Shown piece after piece: positions 27,665 to 38,446 of a DNA stretch of 45,166 nucleotides. This stretch comes from Amoeboradix gromovi (lineage: Eukaryota; Sanchytriomycota; Sanchytriomycetes; Sanchytriales; Sanchytriaceae), in assembly GCA_018985225.1 (NCBI GenBank), contig JADGIF010000011.1:1-45166 (forward strand). Direction: 5' to 3'. The position numbers and the translations under genes are program-made. The number at the start of each line of letters is the position of its first letter. The stretch's first letter is position 1. The notes beneath the pieces were generated by a model. It was not told the origin of the DNA. It saw nothing but the letters and a program-made list of their open reading frames with translations, and searched no databases.

Positions 27665-30600
27665 TTAACCTCTTGCAGGTGGTTTCAATACGTGTATCTT
27701 CATGTTATCACGATCTTTTAATGTTGATGCATCCTGTGGACTAATCAATATGTATTGACATGGTGTGGACTCTGCTGACTCCATTAGTATTCCAATAGCG
27801 ATTTGTCTTGTCAGTGGATCCATGAAGACATCATACTCATCTAAACACCTTAAAGGACTCGGCACATGATGCCATAGTGAGCATAAGAAGCAAACACTCG
27901 CATAGCTCTTCTCTCCGCCACTTAGACTCTTAACATCTCTACTTACTAATTTCTTTTTGTTCTGTATCCTTAATATTTGATCTTGTTCCACCGCTAGTTT
28001 AATATCTAATGTTTTTTCTTCGTGGTTTATCTCTAGAGTACCACTATATCCCCTTCGCTTGGTTAAATATAGAAAAGATTGCTTGGCACTTGCAGTAACC
28101 ATATTCCGATGTGCCTCTAGCTTTTGCTTCCTAATTGTTATCCCCATTTTTAAACAATTTATTATTTTGTCAAATTGCTCCAGCATCGAGTTGGCTTCAT
28201 CAAAGGTCCTTGCATCCTCGGCATACCGCGTCAACGCGTCTTCGTATGTAACGTTTTCTCTTTGCTCTATATCATTCTTCACCTTGTCCAGCTGCTCTTT
28301 CGTTGCTTTTAACTGTGCCAATGACTCCTTTACTTCTATTCTTTCTCCGCTTACCTTACTAGATAAAGATTCCAACTTAAATGATATTTCTACCAAGTCA
28401 TCTTGCCGTTTTTCGATAGCAAGCGAATTGATATTAAGATCTTTAATATTCTTGTTATACTCCAACTCTTGGTCTGTAAGTATTTGGTTTAGATTCCTTG
28501 CGTGGGCCTTGATCTCTCTAATCTCTTCCAAACATTTGTTGGCATTCAATTGTAAGCTGCTTTCCCTCGAGATATCCTCGCTTATCAAAGATTCGGTATC
28601 CACTATTTCGGAATTGTAAAGCTTTAGCTGTTTTTGGTAGCTCTGGATTATTGCATTGGAGTCGTTTATCTGTTTTACTAATCCGTCGTTCTCTGCTTGT
28701 TCTACATTCATTGATTTGACTAACTCGTCTACCTTTTTATTTAGCTGCTTATTTTTATTAGACAACTCCTTTAACTCGCCTGCTACTGCACGCGATGCAG
28801 ACTCTGAATTGCTGGCTTTTAATTTAACTTTATTTAATTCTAGCTCCAAAACTCGCTGCTGGTTACTCAGCTCTGTCAAGCTATTTCTAGCCTCTTTTAT
28901 TAATACACCCTGATTAATTGCAAATGGTGATGCACCGCGATGTAAGGCTAACCATTTGGATTGTTTGTTGTTCTTGCTCAACTCATATCCACTCATTTTA
29001 CTTGATTGGATGGGGTAATAGGATTTAATGATTTTACTGTTATTGCATGACATACAAGACTCGCGGTCCTTGAATAAAGCCAAAGATTCTATGCGGTATG
29101 AGTCGATTAAGTGTCTTGTAACATATTCATTATCAATCGATAAAATGGAATAAAAAGTAGTTTGGTCATTGATTACACCACTACTGAAGTCAAATAGTTC
29201 TCTACTTCGCAAAGTTATGCTAGGTTTATACTTGTATTGTTTCATTATGGATTTTAACTTACTTAAATCAGACTGAGTAAACACGATAAAATCAGTCATA
29301 TTTCTAGCCAATATCGAATCCAGTATTCTATGGAATTGGCTGTAATCTGATTTTAATTGAACGTGTAATCCTATAGGTCCAAGAGGTTTAAACTTCCAAT
29401 CGGACTGATTAATTGTGTTGATTATGAGTTCCATTGTGGATCCACCTATTGCATTTATTTTGTTCCTCTCAGCAGACTGCATTTCACTAATCTCAGCACG
29501 TATAGTTAGCCCTTTTGATTTTAACTCATTCAAAGACGCTACGTGAGATCCTACATCCTTCTCAAATTTCTGTTTCATTTTAGAGTGCTTGTCCAATTCA
29601 GAGTTCTTTTCGTCCAATAGTTTTAAAAAGCCTTCTCTCTCCTTGTGAGCGTGTGCTAATTCGATTCTAACTTGATTGATTCTACTCTGCTGCGTTGTAC
29701 TAAATTGTTCAACTTCTGATTCTAACCGTTTATTATAGTGATCCAGCTTCAAGCTTTCAGCTTCTATCTGTTTATTTAAGATAGATTTCTTGCGATTCAA
29801 GTCATTGACCTTTGATTTATTAGATTTTATTGCGTTTTTTATCATTTCTGATTTATTAACTGATGGGTCTCGTAAATCTAAACACTCGGACTCTTTAACT
29901 TTTAGCTTCTCAATAGAGTCCTTTGTATTACTTAATTTTTGGTGAGTGCTTTCGACTAGCAATTTGAGTTTAGTTGAAAATTCTCTTAACTTGACTAAAT
30001 CAGATTCGCAAATTTCTTTGCTCTTTTCGCACTCATAAACCATTGCCCATAATATTTTCGTTATAATACTACTGATTTGTGTGGATGCATGCTGTGCTTG
30101 TTCAACACGATTCAAAATGGTTTGCGATTGTTTCTTTTTTGACTCTAATATGGACAGGTTTTGTATTTTAGATGTCATAATAGTTTTGGATTTCATGTAG
30201 TTTTTGTATGCTGTCTCTAGCCATTCTTCAACTTCGCTAAGTCGTGTGGCTCTTTTAAAGAAGTCGTATTTGTTTTTGACTGACGAAGAAAACAAGAATT
30301 TCTTGGCATTCTCCTGAGTCAAAACATTTAAAGGATTATTAACAACTATATTGAAGTGATCTTCAACCATTGATACTACAGATTTCTTGTCTTTATATAT
30401 ACAGAGATTGGATTCGCTAAGCAACTTCCAATGACCATTAGCACTATCTAATCTACGTTCTATGACTATGGATGCACCAAATCTTTCATACTGATAAGGA
30501 TACTTGGTATTGTCAATGGTTAATCTTATTGTGGCAGACTTGTGGCCATCTTTAATTAGATTCCTTAAATTTCTGCCGCGATCGGAGAACGCGCTAGTTC

Positions 30601-30976
30601 CACCTAGAGCAATTATTATTGCAGACAATACAGAGGATTTGCCGCTGCCGTTTTGGCCAACTATGAAATTTATGTTCTGATTTAGATCTAGCTGAAAATG
30701 GGCATGGCACATAAAGTTCTCCAAATAAATTGATTTAATCCACATAGTATCAGTTGAAAGAGGATTCGCATCTTTCTGAGGAACATTCTCAATATTTTCA
30801 ACATCCACTTCATCAGATGATTCATAGAAATCTGCCTTTCTTTTGGAAGGATGATTACCCAATTTTCGCTTTTTAATAAGTGGATTATCTGTGGGTGGGT
30901 TTAGAAATTCTGATGAAGAGGTGTTGTCATTGGATATAATTAGAGAGTGTTCATCGCTAGAAGTGACCTGAGGCAT
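27665..30976 (-). CDS. SMC6: SMC6, structural maintenance of chromosomes protein 6
   Basis: An 1103-residue ATPase of the SMC5/6 complex in DNA repair and replication-fork stability. Walker A GQNGSGKSS at 108-116, preceded by IKSIYLENFMCHAHF as usual for SMC6. Long coiled coils flank a hinge at about 480-660 (IGGSTMELIINTINQSDWKF, GLHVQLKSDYSQFHRILDSI). The C-terminal head has the ABC signature LSGGEKSYASVCFL at 1018-1031 and a Walker B region RCLDEYDVFMD from about 1044, where the D-E pair is kept. The acidic N-terminus contains a possible nuclear signal (IKKRKLGNHPSKRK). Single exon. Confidence 0.95.
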   Translation of the reverse strand: MPQVTSSDEHSLIISNDNTSSSEFLNPPTDNPLIKKRKLGNHPSKRKADFYESSDEVDVENIENVPQKDANPLSTDTMWIKSIYLENFMCHAHFQLDLNQNINFIVGQNGSGKSSVLSAIIIALGGTSAFSDRGRNLRNLIKDGHKSATIRLTIDNTKYPYQYERFGASIVIERRLDSANGHWKLLSESNLCIYKDKKSVVSMVEDHFNIVVNNPLNVLTQENAKKFLFSSSVKNKYDFFKRATRLSEVEEWLETAYKNYMKSKTIMTSKIQNLSILESKKKQSQTILNRVEQAQHASTQISSIITKILWAMVYECEKSKEICESDLVKLREFSTKLKLLVESTHQKLSNTKDSIEKLKVKESECLDLRDPSVNKSEMIKNAIKSNKSKVNDLNRKKSILNKQIEAESLKLDHYNKRLESEVEQFSTTQQSRINQVRIELAHAHKEREGFLKLLDEKNSELDKHSKMKQKFEKDVGSHVASLNELKSKGLTIRAEISEMQSAERNKINAIGGSTMELIINTINQSDWKFKPLGPIGLHVQLKSDYSQFHRILDSILARNMTDFIVFTQSDLSKLKSIMKQYKYKPSITLRSRELFDFSSGVINDQTTFYSILSIDNEYVTRHLIDSYRIESLALFKDRESCMSCNNSKIIKSYYPIQSSKMSGYELSKNNKQSKWLALHRGASPFAINQGVLIKEARNSLTELSNQQRVLELELNKVKLKASNSESASRAVAGELKELSNKNKQLNKKVDELVKSMNVEQAENDGLVKQINDSNAIIQSYQKQLKLYNSEIVDTESLISEDISRESSLQLNANKCLEEIREIKAHARNLNQILTDQELEYNKNIKDLNINSLAIEKRQDDLVEISFKLESLSSKVSGERIEVKESLAQLKATKEQLDKVKNDIEQRENVTYEDALTRYAEDARTFDEANSMLEQFDKIINCLKMGITIRKQKLEAHRNMVTASAKQSFLYLTKRRGYSGTLEINHEEKTLDIKLAVEQDQILRIQNKKKLVSRDVKSLSGGEKSYASVCFLCSLWHHVPSPLRCLDEYDVFMDPLTRQIAIGILMESAESTPCQYILISPQDASTLKDRDNMKIHVLKPPARG

Positions 30977-31300
30977 GGGGTATTTATATTGGATTTAATT
31001 AAAAACATTTATGCATTATGTTAGATGATTGCGATGCAATTAAACTGATTATAATGTCAAACTCATCTATTGCATTTGAAACCTCATAGTTATGAAGTCT
31101 AAGCCGACTCAGGGACTGCTTTACACAAAATAAATATTTCTAGAGTTTATGATGCTAAAGTTATGACCGAATGCCTTTACAACATCCTAATTCGAAGGCC
31201 GATGCAAGACTAGCAAAAAATAATCGTTTTGCATCAGGTGCTTCCTAGGTTTGATAAAAACTTGAATCCGGTCTTATGCACATTCTAGACATTGAAAAGA
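30977..31300. other. Intergenic, nothing recognised
   Basis: Upstream flank of SMC6 on the minus strand. AT-rich; no ORF or RNA gene found. Confidence 0.4.
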
Positions 31301-31311
31301 TTATTTTAGAC

Positions 31312-31850
31312 CAAGGATTGAATAAGGTACAAACTTGGTGTTACAGCAGCTTTGCGTTTCCCGGATACAATTGTTTTAATTTTCTCAAGACTCATTTCAT
31401 AAGTTCTTGTACCTATTGTATAATCAAGTGTACCATTCATTATTGAATATCAGTCATTTTCAATAAACAACAAACCAACGGAGTCTCAACAAGTATCCTT
31501 CTGAAGATAATCTGGATACATGATACAATGAGCTTATCTTGCTTGTTTGAGAATCCGAAGAAAATTACCGACACTACACCGACCAATTAATGTTAAAACA
31601 TAGGTATGTTGAAACTGTAAACAGGTCTATCTTGAAGCACTAGTGCAGCTGTATTAGTTAACCCAGTTTGATTTATTAAAAGCTAGTCCCCCTTGATTGC
31701 TTCCGGAGTAAGTTCTATCTCCTTTGGCTGTAATTGTAAGATTTCGATCTGTCCTATTCGATAAAAATAAGCCAGTACTCAGGCATCTCATTCATTTGAA
31801 CTGTTTTGCTTTTCTAGGAAATGTCATTAACGTTAGCTTCGATGTTATTT
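31312..31850 (-). pseudogene. Decayed unknown gene
   Basis: Minus-strand peptides in broken frames: DRNLTITAKGDRTYSGSNQG then GLAFNKSNWVN-stop, VGNFLRILKQAR, CIMYPDYLQKDTC, DSVGLLFIEND, and MNGTLDYTIGTRTYEMSLEK continuing IKTIVSGKRKAAVTPSLYLI. Stops separate them. The composition is protein-like but I recognise no family. Confidence 0.35.
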
Positions 31851-32279
31851 GAGAGTGTGAAGTAGCAGAATAAACGTTCAAATAACCAGGTTTATTTTTA
31901 CTTTCTTTTATCGTATTTAAGGCTTGAGTTCTTTGAATTTGCTATCAAAAGATATTGACGTTTTCAGAAGGATACTGCACGATTACCTCGTGCAATCTCT
32001 AATATAGCGAAAAACATAACAAATTTCATGAAAAATTGATCATTACAAGATCTAAAACAATAGCAGTGCTGTGTTCTGTTGCGGCGATGCAGTAATTTCG
32101 AAGACCTATCTGTAATTATAAGGCAGATTAATACTTGGTGTAAGCAATTCTGGTCAAGTTTTCAATGAATTGGTACTTGAACTTGTCTGGCAAACGTAGA
32201 GTTCGTTTAGTATAAGTAAGTGATTATGCCCAGCTTTAGCAAAAGACTTTATTTTGAATCGAGAAAAGACCAATTCTGA

Positions 32280-32960
32280 CGAAATGCCTCATTTCCAATT
32301 GGGAGGAACACCCAGAAACCACACTAGACTACACATTATCATAAATTCATTATCTCCAACAGAACAAAGAAACAAAAAAACAGACAGAAAGAGAAATTGC
32401 AAAAGAGCAAAAACATGATAATGAAGCACTAGAAACGACATTGAGTTAAAATTACCACATCCAAAAAACATTACACTACAATTAAGAGAATATGTACAAT
32501 TATGCCATCCCATTCAAGTACAATCCTTTCTATTTTTGAACTGCTATTTGGACGCAGAAGCAACATCTCAGGATACCCAAACTACTCTGGGCTTCTTGAA
32601 TGATGTTCAAAAATATTTCTTTCAAGATTATCAACTCAAAGACACTGAAATGAAAATTAGTAAGCAATTGAGAAAAGCAATATTGAGAGGAAGAAGAGTT
32701 GCGATATATTAATTTACTGGGTGATGGAAATTAAGACAGAATGTGAAAATGGCTATCTGTTGAGATACTGCAACATATGCTCAAGTGTTATTAGCAATGC
32801 TGTTGAAAGAGAATCCAGTGCATTTTCATATTGAAGAAGCCTTTATGGTATAATATGGGACTGATACATCATTTCAGGTAGTCTGAGTTGGAGTTTGAGA
32901 CATTTTCTGAAATGGGGTCCCAAATGACGAATACATTGTAATGCACTCAGAAATGAGAGT
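32280..32960 (+). pseudogene. Decayed dispersed gene copy B (partner 11880-12260, - strand)
   Basis: The + strand reads PHFQLGGTPRNH, then after frame changes KLPHPKNITLQLREYVQLCH, IQVQSFLFLNCYLDAEATSQ, FLNDVQKYFFQDYQLKDTEM, LRKAILRGRRVAIY-stop (at about 32712) and DTATYAQVLLAMLLKENPVH. The blocks PHFQ..GTPRNH, ATYAQVL and PVHF also occur in copy A in the same order. An open stretch of about 95 codons (32425-32712) lacks a start codon near its 5' end. Family unknown. Confidence 0.55.
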
Positions 32961-33070
32961 GCTGTCAAGTCCTTTTCAAACTTAGCTTCTAGTACATCTT
33001 CAACTACTAGAGTATAACCCTAAAACTGTATACACATGTGGAACGTGTCCCAAGATGGCAAATACATTAT

Positions 33071-33487
33071 TTATTTTACATGGAGAGATTCGCTTCCAAA
33101 GTAGCTCTTGAATAGGTCCATACTGATGTAGCCAATGGTATAAATTAGTTTCAATATTGCAATCATACATTCCAAGGAGGTATGGAAAAACAATAAAACT
33201 TGAAAATAAATAGAAACTGAAGAGAAATGAATCTTATACCCAGTTGGAGTTGAAAACACATCACAATCCAAGTAGATATAATCATTAGGATCGTTGATGG
33301 TATCCGCATAATCTGTATCAATCAATAATCCTTCTTTAATACGAATCCTGCAACTCTGTAATTTCCTCATACTCGATATAAAAGACAAAACATCTTCATC
33401 ATGAATGTAATAAAATATATTTCGTGACTGGCTCGATGCAGAGCTGGATTGAAGATGGCCGAAATTATTCAGATTCAAATCATGTTT
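33071..33487 (-). CDS. Orphan ORF, unrecognised, possibly decayed
   Basis: About 139 codons: MKHDLNLNNFGHLQSSSASS, DEDVLSFISSMRKLQSCRIR, DYIYLDCDVFSTPTGYKIHF and a hydrophobic stretch VSIYFQVLLFFHTSLECMIA. The first half looks globular and the second may be a membrane segment or read-through of decayed sequence. It sits in a region otherwise full of broken genes. No family recognised, and it may be one of them. Confidence 0.35.
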   Translation of the reverse strand, partial: KHDLNLNNFGHLQSSSASSQSRNIFYYIHDEDVLSFISSMRKLQSCRIRIKEGLLIDTDYADTINDPNDYIYLDCDVFSTPTGYKIHFSSVSIYFQVLLFFHTSLECMIAILKLIYTIGYISMDLFKSYFGSESLHVK

Positions 33488-33490
33488 CAT

Positions 33491-34134
33491 ACTCCTTTTT
33501 TTAAATCAGTTAAGCGATGACTAAATTCAGGACATGAGACACCTGCAAAAACTAGACTGACTAATTTTGCAGAAGGACCACACATTTATCTACAGTTAGG
33601 CTAACTGTTTCTATCACCGTTTCTTCTCTGCCAGTCAGGCCTTTTGCTATTTTTAGTAGATAACCTCTGCCCTGAAGGTTCGATTCATTTACTGAAACCC
33701 TATTAAACTTGTATATATGACGACAGCTAAGAGCCATTGAAATGGTATACTAAAATTTGTGTACGGTCAACTTTTAGTTCTTTCCAACGCAGTAGTAAAG
33801 AGATGATCACCAAATTATTTATTGAAAGCGCCGCCCAATATTTGCAAGGATTTAGTGTAGCTAATCATAGTTGTTAATTTACAGTCAATAGGAATAAATT
33901 GGCAACATATTCAAGTAGCATCCTACCCGGACTAGCGTTGCTAGTTTGTCTGCGGAAATTCTCGATTTTTCTAGGAAATCATGACTTTTAGAGGAGTAAA
34001 TAAATCCTGTAATTTAATGTTTCAAATGTTTATTCCACTAGTTTTATTCAATATCTCAGCGTGTTGAGTTACAATTTGTTTTGAAATTTGGGAATCTAGA
34101 GTGAAATCATTTAGTGATATTTGCCGTTTTAGCT
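33491..34134. other. Intergenic upstream of IFT46
   Basis: At 33544-33574 CTGCAAAA and TTTTGCAG form an inverted pair around AAAAACTAGACTGACTAA, a short hairpin carrying the AAAAACTAG repeat core. Nothing else recognised. GTGATATTTGCCGTTTTAG just before the IFT46 ATG has GT...AG ends but no coding exon upstream supports an intron. Confidence 0.4.
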
Positions 34135-34737
34135 ATGAAAAACGATAGTTTTCCAATTTTCTCAAAACTAAATGTCACTTTGTTTTATATGGATAGAATT
34201 AATTTCTTTATTGAGCAATATAAAACAGAAGATATTACTATAAATAACAGATTGTATTGTTACAATCCTGAATACATCCCAAGTATTGGAGAGTTTACCG
34301 ATTTGAAAGTAGATCCACCTCAAAAAATTAACAGAAAAGAACCTACAACCAAACCAATGAACACCACAATCCTGCAGTACCAGCTGAAGAACAAAACGAA
34401 ATATGCTCAAGTTCAGACTCACTTTGCATCCGACTCTCGTGAAATTGCTCAATTTGTGAACGATTCTTCTCACCTTTCTAATAACTCGGCTGTGGTGTTT
34501 GGGAGAAATATCCCAGATGAAGAATCTCTACTTTCTGCCTGGAATCGTGAAATAGAACAATTTCTGTCCTTAAACAGACTTAAACTAGATACGGATTTGG
34601 AGTTAAATGAAGTTTGTGAGGTGGCTTTCGCCTTGCTTGGAATACCTTTTGATTCTAATAATCGTAGTAAAATTGAAGGACTCTATGCTTTATTTAACTT
34701 GTACAGTGATTTTACACAGTTGGATCATTTTAAATAA
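34135..34737 (+). CDS. IFT46: Intraflagellar transport protein 46 (IFT-B)
   Basis: A 200-residue IFT46 family protein, part of the IFT-B complex that carries axonemal cargo. The blocks MDRINFFIEQYKTEDITINN, YNPEYIPSIGEFTDLKVDPP and the end of the conserved domain (LDTDLELNEVCEVAFALLGI, SKIEGLYALFNLYSDFTQLD HF) follow the family order. It lacks the long acidic N-terminus of algal and animal IFT46. ATG 34135 is preferred; an upstream GTG frame adds seven residues. It converges on topoisomerase I with a 41-bp gap. It is the strongest evidence that the organism builds a flagellum. Confidence 0.88.
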   Translation: MKNDSFPIFSKLNVTLFYMDRINFFIEQYKTEDITINNRLYCYNPEYIPSIGEFTDLKVDPPQKINRKEPTTKPMNTTILQYQLKNKTKYAQVQTHFASDSREIAQFVNDSSHLSNNSAVVFGRNIPDEESLLSAWNREIEQFLSLNRLKLDTDLELNEVCEVAFALLGIPFDSNNRSKIEGLYALFNLYSDFTQLDHFK

Positions 34738-34778
34738 TAAAGAAACTTACCCCAAGTCTTTGCAAAATTGGTTTATTG

Positions 34779-37145
34779 TTAATATTTCCACTCTGAAGTT
34801 ACAGCTAGCGCCCATTTAAATTTCTCTTTCAACGACTTATTCATCATCTTTTCAATAGGAACATCATACTTTTTGCACCACGCAACTGTAATTCTTGGAT
34901 CTATATAGTTCAATTTACTGGTTCCCAAGGCAGTTGTCTTCCCTTCGTCTTTATCCAGCAAAGTCGTTTGCGTTTTTTCAATCTTTTCTTTGAGTCTATC
35001 AAATTCCTTTAACAATTGCTCTTCTGTTTTTTCGATCTTAGCTTTAGGAGTTTTGCTTATCTTAAATTCTTCAAACGCTAAAAATTCTTTTTCTGTCTCT
35101 TTACATTTCTCTACATGCTTTTCATACTGTGCTACCAATTTTTTAGCCAACAACTCTTTGTTAAGTTCTAGATGCTCTTGAATCCACTCTGAAGTTAGTT
35201 TTTCTTGCAGTTCCTTGTTGATATCTAGTTTCCTGTCCTTTAAGATGCCTTGTATTTCGACTTGTTCTAAACAATAACCCAGCAGTTTATTATTCATTTT
35301 CTTCATTAATCCGTCGTGTCCTTTACTTACACTTTTCTGATGATTACATAAGATAGCTACTTGTCTGTTGCTTCTGTTATATGCTAATATTTTTTCGTTA
35401 ATACTAGCATCCTTTGGAGTATTCTGCAATTCGTTAGCAAAAGTAAATGAAGCATTAAAAGTTCGAAACACCTTCGCAGTTAAACCAGGCATTAAGCCTT
35501 GTAAATGTTTATTTAAGGAAGTTGTAGTCAACTTATCAAAGAGATCATCGTTGGCACTTTTATTCAAAGTCAAGTGCTTGACATTTTGATAAATCACTAA
35601 TGGCACAGTAACTTCGTTGTAATATCTGATACTGTCTTTTCCCAAAAAGTCAAACACAATGCAATCTGGATCTTTAAAGTCTACATGCTCGACTCTCAGC
35701 GAACAACAGCCAACAGTGTCTGCCTCATCATCCCCTTTCTCATTCCCAGCCCTTAATGCTAGCTCGTCAATGAAATACAAAGCAGTTGCACGTTGCATTA
35801 TTTCTTCATCATTGCTTTTCAAGTGCATCGTGTAAGTCTTCCTAATACTGTTTATAATTTTAGATAGTTCTCTACTTTTTTCAAATTTCTTTAAATCGCT
35901 CATACTTTTCCACAATGAACCATGGCTAAGAAATACATATTTGAAGTTGCCGTTTATATTCTCTTTCCACATTGCAAGCCACGTAACATTAGGATTATGG
36001 ACAACCTCCTTCCAAGGTAAATTGTAGGGGTTCTTAGGCACAGGAGCGCCTTTACTAATGTTTATTACAACATCACCAGGCATTAATCTCTTCTTCAGTT
36101 TTCCGGTCTTAGGGTGCTTTCCTCTTCCTCTGAACAGTCCAGGGGGTTCTAGTCTAAAATTGCCAATTTTTTCTTTTCTTCCGTTTATAATTGCGTACCC
36201 GTATTTCTTCTCGATTTCTAATTTTTCCTGTTTGATCGCTAGCTTTTCTTCTTTTGACATCGACTTTCGTTGAATCTTTAATTCTTCCAAATAGTCATAA
36301 ATTTGGGTGAAATCACACTCGCTAAATGACTTAATTACATCATGCCCATCCTGTTTACATACGCTTTTAAAATCACTAAAAAAGTTGGCACAAAACACGG
36401 GATTAGACTCATAATCAGTGCCAATGACACCTGCAAAGAACGTAGCAATTTCCTCGGACAGAGGTTTCAAACTTACTTTATTCCCAGCATAGATGAGAGG
36501 AATGCCATGTGGTATGTACTCTGGTGGGAAATACACACCTTGATGCTCCAAAGTTTGCCATTTTACGTCCCCGTCTTCCTCCAGCAATTGATCAATGTCC
36601 ATTCCATCAGATTCCACGTCAGGCTCCTTTTTAACCCTCTTATTTGTTTTATTCCCAGCAGAGCCAGACTCAGCTCTTTTTCTAGACACTGATGACGATT
36701 CTTCAGTTGACTTGGATGCTTTTTTTAACCTTCGAGTGACTCCTTTCTTCGAAGTTTTAATAGACGTGTCATCAGACTCCATATCTACCGTTTTCTTGGA
36801 TTTGCGAGATTTCAATGGTTTGCTTTCTCTGGTCGAGATGTCGGTATTGTTTTGAAATTCATCAGACAGATTTGACTCCAACTTAAACTTGTTTCGCTTA
36901 GGTGACTCATCATTTGCAGCAGAATTCGAACCAAATTCATTTCTGTATTCGATATTTGGAGTTTTGCCACTCTTAGAAGATTTTTTCCTCGATTTTGACG
37001 ATTTTCTTCTAAATATTATTTCATCGTCTGAATCAGAAGAGTCGCTTTCCTTATACGTTGCAAAATTTTTAGTAGAAACCCTTTGAATTGGAATTTCCAT
37101 ATCCAGTGAATTTTTGGAGTTATTAATTATTGATGGGTTGCTCAT
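34779..37145 (-). CDS. TOP1: DNA topoisomerase I, eukaryotic type IB
   Basis: A 788-residue enzyme that relaxes DNA through a 3'-phosphotyrosine intermediate. A charged, Ser/Lys-rich N-terminus (about 1-195, with repeated SKSRKKSSKSGK-type nuclear signals) precedes the core (WQTLEHQGVYFPPEYIPHGI, then PGLFRGRGKHPKTGKLKKR). The catalytic residues are in LRAGNEKGDDEADTVGCCSL (Arg), the KHL-type segment and a C-terminal SKLNYIDPRI with Tyr747. A coiled-coil linker (about 640-720) is present. Single exon; complete. Confidence 0.95.
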   Translation of the reverse strand: MSNPSIINNSKNSLDMEIPIQRVSTKNFATYKESDSSDSDDEIIFRRKSSKSRKKSSKSGKTPNIEYRNEFGSNSAANDESPKRNKFKLESNLSDEFQNNTDISTRESKPLKSRKSKKTVDMESDDTSIKTSKKGVTRRLKKASKSTEESSSVSRKRAESGSAGNKTNKRVKKEPDVESDGMDIDQLLEEDGDVKWQTLEHQGVYFPPEYIPHGIPLIYAGNKVSLKPLSEEIATFFAGVIGTDYESNPVFCANFFSDFKSVCKQDGHDVIKSFSECDFTQIYDYLEELKIQRKSMSKEEKLAIKQEKLEIEKKYGYAIINGRKEKIGNFRLEPPGLFRGRGKHPKTGKLKKRLMPGDVVINISKGAPVPKNPYNLPWKEVVHNPNVTWLAMWKENINGNFKYVFLSHGSLWKSMSDLKKFEKSRELSKIINSIRKTYTMHLKSNDEEIMQRATALYFIDELALRAGNEKGDDEADTVGCCSLRVEHVDFKDPDCIVFDFLGKDSIRYYNEVTVPLVIYQNVKHLTLNKSANDDLFDKLTTTSLNKHLQGLMPGLTAKVFRTFNASFTFANELQNTPKDASINEKILAYNRSNRQVAILCNHQKSVSKGHDGLMKKMNNKLLGYCLEQVEIQGILKDRKLDINKELQEKLTSEWIQEHLELNKELLAKKLVAQYEKHVEKCKETEKEFLAFEEFKISKTPKAKIEKTEEQLLKEFDRLKEKIEKTQTTLLDKDEGKTTALGTSKLNYIDPRITVAWCKKYDVPIEKMMNKSLKEKFKWALAVTSEWKY

Positions 37146-37329
37146 ATTAGTTTCAAAAATTTGATGCTTGAAGAAATGTTTGGCTCATTAGAACTGCATA
37201 TATAGCTCTCGGTTTCAACTGAATAAATCATTTATCATGATTATATGAGCTACATCGCTAAAGTAGACTCACCTTCTACACTTTTACGGCTGCATAGAAA
37301 CTCGAGAATCCCTCATTTTATCGGTTGCA

Positions 37330-37600
37330 GATGGTTCCAGGGCTCGCATTCAAGAATACGTTAAACTTGAAAAGATCGCTGATAAGCAGCAAAAGTACGC
37401 TTTGTCGTTTGGGAGCTGTCTCAATAACAGAAAGATGTTGTTTCATTTTATGTGTATCTTTGTGCTCTGGAGCAAATATGGCAAAGAATTGTGAAAGACC
37501 CTTAGGATGAAATTCAAAAAAGAAATGAGGATGTTTATTCCACTGAGAGAAATCTTGACTAATGCGGAAACCGGTCTCTTATTTTTATCCGCTAAGTGAT
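37330..37600 (-). pseudogene. Decayed unknown ORF
   Basis: An open minus-strand stretch of about 86 codons without an ATG at its start: ETGFRISQDFSQWNKHPHFF, FEFHPKGLSQFFAIFAPEHK, MKQHLSVIETAPKRQSVLLL and FKFNVFLNASPGTICNR-stop. A stop precedes it. Composition suggests former coding sequence. Family unknown. Upstream flank of topoisomerase I. Confidence 0.35.
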
Positions 37601-38035
37601 GTTTATCCAATTATTTCAAGACTCTATAAACAAGGATGCATCAAGAGTTTATGCGTTTGCAGTCGTCACGGTAATTAGAAAATGATGAAAAGGGACCGTC
37701 TTGACTTATCAACTGCTGTAGAGAATTTGAATAAAAACTTGACGAACTCTGGACGTGCAATATGAGTGGCAATGAAGAAAAATATCTTGGAGAAACATGC
37801 ACAAGTTGCCATTTTGAAGCTCTTAGAGACCACTTGCTAATGTGTGATCTTGTTCAATCCGCCTCAGGGTAATGGAAGCGACAGCACCTCCTGTTGCGAA
37901 TTTACTGGCTTTGTGAACTTTTCTGTGGAATGCTTGATTTTTAGAAAATTAGGGCTTATGGGAGGATATGCTAGCATAGGAAGAATGATATTATTTATTC
38001 AAATGTTAATTGACAGCAAATGTTTATTAATAAGT
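37601..38035. other. Intergenic with a short Cys/His ORF
   Basis: A 36-codon + strand ORF at about 37762 (MSGNEEKYLGETCTSCHFEA then LRDHLLMCDL) has a CxxC and later Cys, but is too short to call. No other feature found. Confidence 0.3.
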
Positions 38036-38446
38036 TTAATCTTCAGCAGCCATAGGATCGTCCTCTGGAAGTATTGACCGAATAAACTCTTGCAGTTCTA
38101 GTATTCTCATTCGTATGGCTTCCAGCATTTCAACAGTTGGATCTGATGGTGGATTATGAATGTTGATCATGTCGCCGTTATCTAATATTATTGTAGGCTG
38201 TAAAATATGATCTGGTATTTCAACGCACTTAACTTTTGAAAGCTCTTTCTCCAAAGCTAGCCTCCGATATTTAGCCCGGCGGTTGTTAAACCAAATCCTA
38301 ATCTTATCACGATGAACATCGTATTTTTCACTCAATTGAGATATTAATTCAGTATCGGGTGTTCCATTTGTAGACTGAAATACTCTTTCCAACTGTCTAA
38401 TAACCTCGTCAGGTAACTTATTCCTTTTCTTTCGGCTGTCCAGCAT
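38036..38446 (-). CDS. Homeodomain transcription factor
   Basis: A 136-residue protein whose first 62 residues are a homeodomain: RKKRNKLPDEVIRQLERVFQ, ELISQLSEKYDVHRDKIRIW and the recognition helix WFNNRRAKYRR. Spacing is of the typical 60-residue class, without the TALE three-residue insert. The tail is acidic (ends ILPEDDPMAAED). The protein is short for a fungal homeobox factor. The ATG at 38446 follows a TTG. It is divergent from the MTD1-type gene with a 170-bp spacer. Confidence 0.9.
   Translation of the reverse strand: MLDSRKKRNKLPDEVIRQLERVFQSTNGTPDTELISQLSEKYDVHRDKIRIWFNNRRAKYRRLALEKELSKVKCVEIPDHILQPTIILDNGDMINIHNPPSDPTVEMLEAIRMRILELQEFIRSILPEDDPMAAED

Noticed and set aside
27359-28913. 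Plus-strand ORFs within SMC6 (for example 28059-28619)
   Set aside because: Antisense shadows of the SMC6 coding sequence with low-complexity Ser/Phe/Leu composition.
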